From Flavobacterium sp. Root935 (GTDB taxonomy: Bacteria; Bacteroidota; Bacteroidia; Flavobacteriales; Flavobacteriaceae): DNA of 64,000 nt. The notes under the pieces are model-generated. The model did not search any database. It was not told where the DNA came from and worked only from the letters and a program-made list of their open reading frames with translations. The position numbers and the translations under genes were made by a program. The stretch covers positions 1,239,552 through 1,303,551 of the forward strand of contig NZ_LMJL01000008.1 of NCBI RefSeq assembly GCF_001429295.1, written 5' to 3'. This document shows, one piece after another, positions 8,759 to 16,229 of this stretch. Numbering within the stretch: position 1 is the first letter of the stretch; each line of letters starts with the position of its first letter.

Positions 8759-9431
8759 CTTTGTTTTTCGCCCCCATTATTAAGAGCCAAAAACAAGTTC
8801 CGATTTCTCCAATGCTTGCCGGAAGTCTTACGTAAGATGATATTCCGAGTTCAGAATAATTAGATAATAATGTGTTGCCCAAGAAATTTATTAAATATCC
8901 CAAACAGCCAAGCATTAATAAAATTCCTAAAAATTTTGGAATTACTCCTGATTTAAAAACTAAGTATCCAAAAGGAAACAACCAAAGTCCCCAAAAAATC
9001 TGAACAATTAAATTTCCGTAATCATATTGATTGAGGTAAAACATTACGAGATCTTTTTTTTGTTCTCCCGAATTAATAATAGACAAAACCGCAAATTTGT
9101 TCAACATATTTACAAAGGAAATTGGCACACTTACAACAGCTAAAACAACCATATATCTGGCATATGTTTTATTAAAAGACCTGAGTAATTTATATAAAAC
9201 CAAAGGCAAAAACAAAAAGAAGGTATAGCAGATTAAACTGCTGACGATTCCAAGTCTAAAAAGAAATTCAGAATTCACAATATTATTAAAAGTTTCAGAT
9301 GCATTGTTCCAAACAATTAATTTTGAGGGAACATATCCTAAACTAAAAATTCCGGTTATTACAACAACTAAGTATAACAAACCTGCAATTCTTCCTGTAT
9401 TAGTAAACGATATTTTTGATTCTTGAGTCAT
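8742..9431 (-). CDS. DUF4386 family membrane protein
   Basis: A 229-aa protein with six or so membrane helices. The N-terminal TGRIAGLLYLVVVITGIF and the later LWLFPFGYLVFKSG and PKFLGILLMLGCLGYL are typical of DUF4386 proteins, whose function is unknown. It follows the small membrane-protein gene at 9449-9880 after 17 bases, so the pair is probably one transcript. The 3' end overlaps the convergent gene's end by 17 bases, with no room for a separate terminator. Confidence 0.8.
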   Translation of the reverse strand: MTQESKISFTNTGRIAGLLYLVVVITGIFSLGYVPSKLIVWNNASETFNNIVNSEFLFRLGIVSSLICYTFFLFLPLVLYKLLRSFNKTYARYMVVLAVVSVPISFVNMLNKFAVLSIINSGEQKKDLVMFYLNQYDYGNLIVQIFWGLWLFPFGYLVFKSGVIPKFLGILLMLGCLGYLINFLGNTLLSNYSELGISSYVRLPASIGEIGTCFWLLIMGAKNKVIVAD

Positions 9432-9448
9432 CTTTTATCTTTTTAAAA

Positions 9449-9880
9449 TTAAATATATCTTGGCCATTTAAATGCAAACCAGACAATTATAGCTGTAAGT
9501 ATACTTTCTATAAATGCAAAAAAAACATAAAAACTCCACCAAGGTTTCATTGTGGTAAAAGCAATTAATAACATTATGAGTGTATAAATAACTCCAAAAA
9601 CAATATTTAACAGTCTATTTATTTTTGGTTTTAAAATAACAGAGGCAAAAATCATTAAAGCTGGAATTGTCATTAAAATTGTGGCAAGAAATAATCTTAC
9701 TGGAGAATCAAGAAGCGTTTCACCATTTATAAAATCTTTTACTTTATTTGGAACATACAATGAAAAATAATCTCCATATATGTAGCAAAACATTACCGAA
9801 GTCCACAATGCAGCAAGTTTGATTTTAGTGTTTATTTTAAAATCTTCAAAACTGCCCGATTTTATCTCTTTCTCACTCAT
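9449..9880 (-). CDS. Small four-helix membrane protein, possibly DUF6326 type
   Basis: A 143-aa protein with a polar N-terminus (first 22 residues) and four predicted membrane helices at about 25-45, 60-82, 90-108 and 115-135. The N-terminal pattern IKLAALWTSVMFCYIYGDY resembles the DUF6326 family as I remember it, but I cannot confirm that. It probably forms an operon with the DUF4386 gene. Function unknown. Confidence 0.7.
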   Translation of the reverse strand: MSEKEIKSGSFEDFKINTKIKLAALWTSVMFCYIYGDYFSLYVPNKVKDFINGETLLDSPVRLFLATILMTIPALMIFASVILKPKINRLLNIVFGVIYTLIMLLIAFTTMKPWWSFYVFFAFIESILTAIIVWFAFKWPRYI

Positions 9881-10033
9881 ATTTAAGAAATTAAGTTTTT
9901 AAATATGTCGGAGATAATCTTAAAACGTTACAATCTATTTTTAAAACTGTTTTTAGTGAAGGACTTGTTATAGGTTTACAAAATCAAAGATATAGAGCTT
10001 TTAAGTCTGTTTTTTTTCTCTGATGCAAAAGCC

Positions 10034-10041
10034 TATCTTTG
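10034..10041 (+). promoter_or_regulatory. -7 element before the ABC-F gene
   Basis: TATCTTTG is a perfect TAnnTTTG match 54 bases before the ATG at 10096. The -33 region is T-rich without a clear TTG. Confidence 0.5.
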
Positions 10042-10095
10042 CGCAATATTTAGAATTTTAATTAATAAAAACTGAAATATCAGTTAAAGATCTTC

Positions 10096-11958
10096 ATGAA
10101 TTACTTATCTGTAGAAAACATATCAAAGTCATTTGGCGAAAGAGTCCTTTTTGACAACATTTCTTTTGGAATCAACAAAGACCAAAAAATTGCTTTTATT
10201 GCCAAAAATGGTTCTGGTAAAACCACCATTATGAGCATTATTAATGGTTTGGACGAACCAGATACAGGACAAGTTGTGCTGCGAAAAGGAATCAGAATGG
10301 CGTTTCTATCGCAAGACAATAATCTGCAAGATGAATTAACGATTGAAGAAAGCATTTTTGCCTCAGATAACGAAACTCTAAAAATAATTGAGGCTTACGA
10401 AAAAGCGCTTGAAAACCCAAATGATGAAGAAGCTTATCAAAAGGCTTTTGACGGAATGGATCAGCATAATGCTTGGGATTTTGAAACGCAGTACAAGCAG
10501 ATTTTATTCAAATTAAAACTAGAAGATTTTAAACTTAAAGTAAAAAATCTGTCAGGAGGACAAAAGAAACGCCTTTCATTGGCAATCATATTAATCAATC
10601 GACCAGATTTATTGATTTTAGATGAGCCAACCAATCATTTAGATCTTGAAATGATTGAATGGCTGGAAAGTTATTTTGCTAAAGAAAATATTACGCTGTT
10701 TATGGTTACGCACGACCGTTTCTTTTTAGAACGCGTCTGCAACGAAATTATCGAACTTGATAACGGAAAATTATACCAATATAAAGGAAATTACTCTTAC
10801 TATTTAGAGAAAAAAGAAGAAAGAATAACTTCTGAAAACTCTAGCATTGACAAAGCTAAAAACTTATTTGTAAAAGAATTAGAATGGATGCGCCGCCAGC
10901 CAAAAGCGAGAACAACCAAATCTAAATCTCGTCAGGATGACTTTTATGTAATTAAAGAAAAAGCACAAAGCCGTAGAAAAGAAAACAAGGTAGAACTTGA
11001 AATTAATATGGAAAGAATGGGAAGCAAGATTATCGAGCTTCATAAACTTTCTAAAAAATTCAAAGACAAAGTTATTCTAGACAATTTTAGTTTCGATTTT
11101 CAGCGTGGCGAAAGAATCGGAATTATTGGTAAAAACGGAACAGGAAAATCTACTTTTCTAAATTTGTTGACAGGAACAATTCCGCCCGACAATGGACGTG
11201 TTGTAAAAGGAGATACCATTAAAATTGGTTATTACACACAATCTGGAATTAATCCGAAACCAGGACAGCGTGTTATTGATATTATAAAAGAATACGGAGA
11301 GTATATTCCGCTGGCAAAAGGAAAAATTATTTCTGCTTCGCAATTGTTAGAGCGTTTTCTTTTTGATGCCAAAAAACAATACGATTATGTGGAAAAACTG
11401 AGCGGTGGAGAATTAAAACGCTTGTATTTATGTACCGTTTTAATTCAGAATCCGAACTTTTTAATTCTCGATGAGCCTACGAACGATTTGGATATTGTAA
11501 CGCTGAATGTTCTTGAAAGTTTCCTTTTAGATTATCCGGGATGTTTATTGGTAGTATCGCACGACCGTTACTTTATGGATAAAATTGTCGATCACTTATT
11601 TGTATTTAGAGGACAGGGTGAAATTGAGAATTTCCCAGGAAACTACTCTGATTTTAGAGCTTATGAAGACAGTGCCGACGTTGCTCAAAAAGAAGAAAAC
11701 AAAGCCGAAAAGAAAGATTGGAAACAAAACAATCCTACAGGAAATTTAAGCTTTAACGAGCAAAAAGAATATCAAAAAATCGAAAGAGAAATCAAAGATT
11801 TAGAAATCGAAAAAACTAAAATTGAACAGTTATTCTCTGACGGAAAAGTTGCCGATGCTGATATTGAAAAGAAAGCAAATGAATTGCAAAATATCATAAA
11901 GAAAATAGACGCAAAAGAAGAACGCTGGTTTGAGCTTTCGGCAAAGATTGAAGGGTAA
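10096..11958 (+). CDS. ABC-F family ATPase, Uup-like
   Basis: A soluble protein of 620 aa with two ABC cassettes and no membrane segment. The first has KNGSGKTT, LSGGQKKRLSLA and LILDEPTNHLD; the second has GKNGTGKST, LSGGELKRLYL and LILDEPTNDLD. A basic linker lies between them (about 255-300). The C-terminal 80 residues form a charged coiled coil starting LSFNEQKEYQKIE, which is the Uup-type C-terminal domain. ABC-F proteins act on the ribosome or on branched DNA/RNA rather than in transport; the coiled coil favours the Uup subgroup. It stands alone, with its own promoter. Confidence 0.9.
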   Translation: MNYLSVENISKSFGERVLFDNISFGINKDQKIAFIAKNGSGKTTIMSIINGLDEPDTGQVVLRKGIRMAFLSQDNNLQDELTIEESIFASDNETLKIIEAYEKALENPNDEEAYQKAFDGMDQHNAWDFETQYKQILFKLKLEDFKLKVKNLSGGQKKRLSLAIILINRPDLLILDEPTNHLDLEMIEWLESYFAKENITLFMVTHDRFFLERVCNEIIELDNGKLYQYKGNYSYYLEKKEERITSENSSIDKAKNLFVKELEWMRRQPKARTTKSKSRQDDFYVIKEKAQSRRKENKVELEINMERMGSKIIELHKLSKKFKDKVILDNFSFDFQRGERIGIIGKNGTGKSTFLNLLTGTIPPDNGRVVKGDTIKIGYYTQSGINPKPGQRVIDIIKEYGEYIPLAKGKIISASQLLERFLFDAKKQYDYVEKLSGGELKRLYLCTVLIQNPNFLILDEPTNDLDIVTLNVLESFLLDYPGCLLVVSHDRYFMDKIVDHLFVFRGQGEIENFPGNYSDFRAYEDSADVAQKEENKAEKKDWKQNNPTGNLSFNEQKEYQKIEREIKDLEIEKTKIEQLFSDGKVADADIEKKANELQNIIKKIDAKEERWFELSAKIEG

Positions 11959-11959
11959 T

Positions 11960-12005
11960 TTTTAGTTTTCAGGTTTCAGGTTTTAAACTGAGACTGAAAT
12001 CTAAT
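11960..12005. repeat. Word repeat, CAGTCTCAG class, short hairpin
   Basis: After the ABC-F stop, TTAGTTTTCAGG and TTTCAGG are followed by a T-run and then AAACTGAGACTGAAATCTAA, an imperfect reverse complement. It is a short member of the same degenerate family seen at 19588-19745, 51455-51524 and 61900-62006. Confidence 0.6.
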
Positions 12006-12040
12006 TTTTATATATTTACGACTTTAAAAATAAATACCAC

Positions 12041-12505
12041 ATGAAAAAATTATTAACTGCATTATTCACTTTAACACTTTTTGTTTCCTGCTCTAGTTCT
12101 GATGACTTGATAAAGCCTAAAGATTTTACGGCTGAAAATGAAAAAGAAATCACAGATTATTTAGCAAAAAATAACTTAACTGCAAAGAGAACAAGCTCAG
12201 GATTGTATTATATTGTTAATGAAGAAGGAACAGGAAAACAACCAACAACAGCATCTACAGTTACAGTAGTTTATAAAGGTTATTACACAAGCGGAACTAC
12301 TTTTGATCAAAGCCCAATTTCTGGATCAACTTTTCCTTTAAATCGTGTAATACTAGGCTGGCAGGAAGGAATTCCATTTTTTAAAGAAGGTGGTAGTGGT
12401 GTTTTACTAATACCGTCTCACCTAGGATATGGAAGTTATACTGACAGAGGAATTCCTGGAGGATCTGTACTTGTGTTTGATGTAAAGATTATTGCAGTAA
12501 ACTAA
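12041..12505 (+). CDS. FKBP-type peptidyl-prolyl isomerase lipoprotein
   Basis: A 154-aa lipoprotein. The signal peptide ends in the lipobox LFVSC, with Cys17 the lipid-attached residue. The sequence after it, SSSDD, has acidic residues at +5/+6, similar to the export signal for surface lipoproteins in Bacteroidota. An FKBP domain follows from about residue 65: VTVVYKGYYTSGTTFD, VILGWQEGIPFFKEGG and LIPSHLGYG, ending VFDVKIIAV. It would speed proline isomerisation in the periplasm or at the cell surface. Confidence 0.9.
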   Translation: MKKLLTALFTLTLFVSCSSSDDLIKPKDFTAENEKEITDYLAKNNLTAKRTSSGLYYIVNEEGTGKQPTTASTVTVVYKGYYTSGTTFDQSPISGSTFPLNRVILGWQEGIPFFKEGGSGVLLIPSHLGYGSYTDRGIPGGSVLVFDVKIIAVN

Positions 12506-12533
12506 TGCCATTTTAAGAACTATTAGAAAAATA

Positions 12534-13313
12534 ATGCTCTTTCAAATAAAATCTTATCTAAAATTTTTGTGGAATTCTAAAAACGAACATGCGGTTCACT
12601 CGCCTTTTGTTTTTAGTTTACTGACAAAATGTTTTTATGATAAGAAACAAAAGCCAGAATATTCAATTCTGAAAAAATATCGAAAATCACTTTTCAGTAA
12701 TAAAAGTTTCATTGAAGTAACTGATTTTGGAGCAGGCTCTAAAGTTTTTAAATCAAACAAAAGACAAATTTCGAAAATTGCTAAAACAGCGGGAATTTCA
12801 CCTAAGCGTGCTGAATTATTATTTCGAATATCCAATTATTTTCAACCTAAAAATATTCTGGAGATAGGAACATCACTTGGCTTAGCAACTTCTGCTTTAG
12901 CTTTAGGAAATCCCAAATCAAAAGTAATAACTGTAGAAGGCTGTCCGAATACAGCAAATATTGCCAAAAATCAACTGAATGAATTCGATTGTACAAATGT
13001 TGAAAATATAATTTCTGAATTTGAATCTTTTTTAATTTCCGAAAATCTACAATCAACAACTTACAATCTGATCTATTTTGATGGTAATCATTCAAAAAAA
13101 GCGACTTTAAACTATTTTGAACTTTTATTGCCAACGATTGACAATGATTCTGTTTGGATTTTTGATGATATTCATTGGTCTCGAGAAATGGAGGAAACTT
13201 GGGAGATTATAAAAAATCATCCAAAAGTAAAAGTAACAATAGATACTTTTCAATGGGGACTTGTTTTCTTTAGACGAGAACAGGAAAAAGAACACTTTAT
13301 AATAAGAGCATAA
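12534..13313 (+). CDS. Class I SAM-dependent O-methyltransferase family protein
   Basis: A 259-aa soluble protein. SAM-binding motif I, LEIGTSLG, is at residues 109-116. The acidic end of strand beta-2 (VITVEGCP) follows, and LIYFDGNHS near residue 180 and DNDSVWIFDDIHW near 205 match the caffeoyl-CoA type O-methyltransferase family. The N-terminal 95 residues (KSYLKFLWNSKNEHAVHSPF onward) are an extension conserved in Flavobacteriia, to my knowledge. The substrate is unknown. It begins 29 bases after the FKBP gene and ends at a clear terminator. Confidence 0.82.
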   Translation: MLFQIKSYLKFLWNSKNEHAVHSPFVFSLLTKCFYDKKQKPEYSILKKYRKSLFSNKSFIEVTDFGAGSKVFKSNKRQISKIAKTAGISPKRAELLFRISNYFQPKNILEIGTSLGLATSALALGNPKSKVITVEGCPNTANIAKNQLNEFDCTNVENIISEFESFLISENLQSTTYNLIYFDGNHSKKATLNYFELLLPTIDNDSVWIFDDIHWSREMEETWEIIKNHPKVKVTIDTFQWGLVFFRREQEKEHFIIRA

Positions 13314-13320
13314 ATAAAAA

Positions 13321-13347
13321 AAAGGCAATCATCTCTGATTGCCTTTT
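13321..13347. terminator. Bidirectional terminator
   Basis: An 11-bp perfect stem (AAAGGCAATCA / TGATTGCCTTT) with a four-base loop TCTC is followed by a T-run. A-rich sequence on the other side would let it serve the convergent lipoprotein gene too. Confidence 0.9.
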
Positions 13348-13373
13348 TTTATACTAATTCAAAAAAACATTTT

Positions 13374-14033
13374 TTATTTTTTTGCTTCTTTATTCTCTTC
13401 AGATTTTGCTCCCATTCTGTTAACAGTGTACATTGGTGCAAATTTGATTTTTAAACCAGCAATTTTTCTGTTATCTTCAGACGAAAGTCCTTCTTTTTCA
13501 ACAGTATTTTTTCTGCTGTCAAGTGCTTCATACAATAATTTAATTTCATCCCAGTCTTCTCTAGAATAACTATCTTTATTGTTTTCAACTGTATGTACAA
13601 ATTGTTGGTAAACGCTGTGAATATTCTGAGCGTTAACCCAGCTAAAACTCATATCGTCTCCAATTTTTCCTTCACCAAATAAAGCATTTCTCAATTGTTG
13701 TTTAGGACTTGGAGCTGGCGGGGCCAAAAGGGTGGTCATTTCATTTTTAAAGTCCTCGTATTTTGCTTTACTTGTATTTATTTTTTCAGTTTGGGCAGCG
13801 TTGTCTTTAATATCTGCTAAAGCTAAACTAGCCTCTGCCGCTCTTCTGTCATATTCTGCTTCTACAGCATTCCAATTTTCTTTTAAATCTTCGGCTTTAA
13901 CATTTTTAACCGAATCTACGTAGGTTACATAAGAGTCAATTGTTCGCTGTGCTTTTTCTTGTTTCTCATCTTTACATGACGTAAAACCTAACGCCATTAA
14001 TGCAATTACTGCAGTTATTTTAATATTCTTCAT
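13374..14033 (-). CDS. Helical lipoprotein of unknown function, possibly DUF6565 type
   Basis: A 219-aa lipoprotein: signal peptide MKNIKITAVIALMALG, lipobox FTSC at Cys20, then KDEK. The basic-acidic KDE right after the cysteine resembles the surface-export signal of Bacteroidota lipoproteins. The mature part is mostly charged helix (EDLKENWNAVEAEYDRRAAEA; ADIKDNAAQTEKI). It contains one proline-rich break, APPAPSPKQQ, near residue 105. No enzyme motif is seen. The layout resembles DUF6565 proteins, from memory. A -7 element lies upstream at 14062-14069. Confidence 0.75.
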   Translation of the reverse strand: MKNIKITAVIALMALGFTSCKDEKQEKAQRTIDSYVTYVDSVKNVKAEDLKENWNAVEAEYDRRAAEASLALADIKDNAAQTEKINTSKAKYEDFKNEMTTLLAPPAPSPKQQLRNALFGEGKIGDDMSFSWVNAQNIHSVYQQFVHTVENNKDSYSREDWDEIKLLYEALDSRKNTVEKEGLSSEDNRKIAGLKIKFAPMYTVNRMGAKSEENKEAKK

Positions 14034-14061
14034 AATGTTGATTATTTAATTAATTACATTT

Positions 14062-14069
14062 CAAAGATA
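14062..14069 (-). promoter_or_regulatory. -7 element before the helical lipoprotein gene
   Basis: CAAAGATA on the plus strand reads TATCTTTG on the minus strand, 28 bases before the ATG. No correctly spaced TTG is visible. Confidence 0.45.
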
Positions 14070-14310
14070 CCCAAAACAAAACCCCATAAATTACATTATT
14101 ACCATATTTTTAATATTAAAAATATATTAAATCTGTAAAAAATAAAAAATAATGACAATTATATAAAGTAATATAAAAATTACGTAACAGTTTAAAATAT
14201 AATATCACTATATAAGAAAAGATCCATTTGTAACAAAAACCAATTATAAGCTACTTATCTCTTTAATTCAAAAGTGTTTTGTACTTTTAAATCCAAAATT
14301 GTAAAAAGAA

Positions 14311-14997
14311 ATGGCTGAACCATTAATTAAGATAACGGACATCAAACGAAATTTTGTTTTAGGTAACGAAATTGTATATGTATTAAAAGGAATAGATCTA
14401 GAAATAAAAAAAGGAGAATATGTTGCTTTAATGGGGCCTTCTGGATCTGGAAAATCTACATTAATGAATTTATTAGGCTGCCTAGACACACCTACTTCTG
14501 GACATTATATATTAAATGGAAAAGATGTCAGCCAAATGAGAGATGATGAATTAGCCGAAATTAGAAATAAAGAAATTGGTTTTGTATTTCAGACATTTAA
14601 TTTACTGCCAAGAACAACAGCTCTTGATAATGTTGCACTTCCTATGATTTATGCCGGCTACGGCAAATCTGATCGAATTGCACGAGCAACCGAAGTTCTA
14701 AAACAAGTGAATTTAGCAGATAGAATGGATCACCAGCCAAATCAGCTTTCTGGAGGACAACGCCAGCGTGTCGCTGTTGCCAGAGCTTTAGTCAATAAAC
14801 CTTCGATTATTTTGGCCGATGAGCCCACAGGAAACTTAGATAGTAAGACTTCTGTAGAAATCATGAAACTCTTTGGAGATATCCACGAACAGGGAAATAC
14901 GGTAATTCTAGTAACTCACGAAGAAGATATTGCGGCTTATGCGCATCGTGTAATTCGTCTACGTGACGGATTAATTGAAAGTGATACAACTAAATAA
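14311..14997 (+). CDS. MacB/LolD-type ABC transporter ATP-binding protein
   Basis: A 228-aa ATPase: Walker [10 protein letters not shown] (near residue 46), Q-loop VFQTFNLLP, signature [15 protein letters not shown], Walker [12 protein letters not shown] and switch HEED. The PTGNLDS ending is typical of the MacB/LolD/FtsE group, which drives export or lipoprotein transfer without pumping substrate through the membrane. No permease is adjacent. The MacB-like permease at 60653-61897 is one possible partner, but it is far away. The preceding 277 bases (14034-14310) are AT-rich and otherwise empty apart from promoter-like TACTTTTA at 14282. Confidence 0.9.
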   Translation: MAEPLIKITDIKRNFVLGNEIVYVLKGIDLEIKKGEYVALMGPSGSGKSTLMNLLGCLDTPTSGHYILNGKDVSQMRDDELAEIRNKEIGFVFQTFNLLPRTTALDNVALPMIYAGYGKSDRIARATEVLKQVNLADRMDHQPNQLSGGQRQRVAVARALVNKPSIILADEPTGNLDSKTSVEIMKLFGDIHEQGNTVILVTHEEDIAAYAHRVIRLRDGLIESDTTK

Positions 14998-15000
14998 TTG

Positions 15001-15086
15001 TAGATTTCTGATTTTAGATTTTAGATTAGAAAAAAAACTTAGTCCCGAAGCTTCGGGATAGCACCTCAGAACCTTAGCATCTCATA
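15001..15086. repeat. Word-repeat remnant with a perfect 16-base palindrome inside
   Basis: Bases 15001-15027 repeat the word TTTTAGATT. Bases 15038-15082 look like one arm of the CTAAG class (ACTTAG ... CACCTCAGAACCTTAGCATCTC). That arm is interrupted by TCCCGAAGCTTCGGGA (15043-15058), a perfect palindrome. The whole fills the gap between the ABC ATPase and the adenosyltransferase genes. Confidence 0.6.
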
Positions 15087-15089
15087 AAA

Positions 15090-15659
15090 ATGAAAGTATA
15101 CACCAAAACCGGCGATAAAGGAACAACGGCTCTTTTTGGAGGGACTCGTGTACCAAAAGACCACATTCGAATTGACAGCTACGGAACTGTTGATGAATTG
15201 AATTCCTATATAGGACTTATTCGCGACCAAGAAATCGACTCAAATTATAAAACAGTTTTAATAGAAATTCAGGATCGTCTTTTTACTGTTGGTGCCATTT
15301 TGGCAACGCCGCAAGAAAAAGAAGTTCTGAAGAATGGCGAGCTTAGATTAAAAAATTTAGGAATAATTGATTCTGATATAGAATTATTAGAAAAAGAAAT
15401 TGATAAAATGGATGAAAGTCTTCCGCCAATGACTCACTTTGTTTTACCAGGCGGTCATCCAACTGTGTCACATTGTCATATTGCACGTTGTATTTGCCGT
15501 AGAGCAGAACGTTTAGCTGTTCATTTAAGCCACAATGAGCATGTACCAGAAATAGCAATTCAGTACTTAAACCGACTTTCTGACTATCTTTTTGTCTTGG
15601 CACGGAAGTTGTCGTCTGACTTAAAAGCGGAGGAAGTGAAATGGATACCTAGGAAATAA
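15090..15659 (+). CDS. Cob(I)alamin adenosyltransferase, PduO type
   Basis: Transfers the adenosyl group of ATP to cob(I)alamin to make coenzyme B12. The 189-aa sequence has the N-terminal ATP motif VYTKTGDKGTTALFGG, followed by SYGTVDELNSYIG. The helix with the conserved basic residues, HCHIARCICRRAERLAV, is near residue 130, and LNRLSDYLFVLAR closes the bundle. Active as a trimer in the family. The probable client is methylmalonyl-CoA mutase, whose chaperone MeaB is encoded at 29703-30800. No cobalamin riboswitch fits in the 92-base leader. Confidence 0.92.
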   Translation: MKVYTKTGDKGTTALFGGTRVPKDHIRIDSYGTVDELNSYIGLIRDQEIDSNYKTVLIEIQDRLFTVGAILATPQEKEVLKNGELRLKNLGIIDSDIELLEKEIDKMDESLPPMTHFVLPGGHPTVSHCHIARCICRRAERLAVHLSHNEHVPEIAIQYLNRLSDYLFVLARKLSSDLKAEEVKWIPRK

Positions 15660-15667
15660 ATTTTCTA

Positions 15668-15822
15668 AAATTCCAAATTTTTAAATTCCAAATTCCAAAG
15701 AAAAAAACAAAATTCTTTGAATTTACAAATGACAAAATTATCATCTAATATTACAATATGGTGATTAAAGAGTAGGCTTTCAAGCCCATTTTTTGGAATT
15801 TGAAATTTGTTTTTTGGAATTT
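15668..15822. repeat. Word repeat, AATTCCAA class
   Basis: The left arm 15668-15699 repeats AAATTCCAAAT; the right arm 15791-15822 has TTGGAATTTGAAATTTG and TTTTGGAATTT, its reverse complement. About 90 bases lie between, including GGCTTTCAAGCC at 15776-15787. It sits in the 259-base gap between the adenosyltransferase gene and the promoter of the DUF2795 gene. Confidence 0.7.
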
Positions 15823-15867
15823 AACAAGAGACGTTCTTAAATTTTATTAAAATAAATCAAAATTTAC

Positions 15868-15897
15868 TTGTCTTTTTCAGTAAAAAATTTATTTTTG
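15868..15897 (+). promoter_or_regulatory. Promoter of the DUF2795 gene
   Basis: TTG (15868-15870), 19 bases, then TATTTTTG (15890-15897): a full consensus match. The start codon at 15919 follows 21 bases later. Confidence 0.78.
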
Positions 15898-15918
15898 CAC
15901 AAACTAAACAGATAACAG

Positions 15919-16140
15919 ATGTATTGGACATTAGAATTAGCATCTTATTTAAGTGATGCGCCATGGCCTGCTAACAAAGATGAACTTATAGACTACGCTA
16001 TTAGAGCTGGTGCTCCATTAGAGGTGGTAGAAAACCTTCAATCAATAGAAGACGAAGGCGAGATATATGAATCAATGGAAGAAATTTGGCCTGATTATCC
16101 AACAGACGAAGATTATCTTTGGAATGAGGATGAATATTAA
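15919..16140 (+). CDS. DUF2795 domain small acidic protein
   Basis: A 73-aa cytoplasmic protein, strongly acidic in its second half (EDEGEIYESMEEIWPDYP). The core LASYLSDAPWPANKDELIDYAIRAGAP is the DUF2795 helical unit, a family of unknown function with a possible nucleic-acid role. The first residues MYWTLELASYL and the position just before secA are, to my knowledge, conserved in Flavobacteriia. It has its own promoter and a terminator at 16148-16190, so it need not be cotranscribed with secA. Confidence 0.85.
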   Translation: MYWTLELASYLSDAPWPANKDELIDYAIRAGAPLEVVENLQSIEDEGEIYESMEEIWPDYPTDEDYLWNEDEY

Positions 16141-16147
16141 AAAAATA

Positions 16148-16190
16148 AACCAAAGGAAAAAGTCTCATCACAGAGGCTTTTTTTTTGGTT
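16148..16190 (+). terminator. Terminator after the DUF2795 gene
   Basis: The inner stem is AAAAAGTCTC (16157-16166) with GAGGCTTTTT (16173-16182), one G-T pair and a six-base loop. The outer arms AACCAAA and TTTGGTT (16148-16154, 16184-16190) extend it around a T-run. Confidence 0.7.
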
Positions 16191-16229
16191 CAAATACATA
16201 TTTAAAACAATAAAGAAATACAATAAATC

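Noticed and set aside
12847..13134. 95-aa reading frame opposite the methyltransferase gene
   Set aside because: The plus-strand methyltransferase has SAM-binding motifs; the antisense frame has none.
14998..15089. Cobalamin riboswitch before the adenosyltransferase gene
   Set aside because: The leader is only 92 bases and made of word repeats and a palindrome; no B12-box-like sequence is seen.
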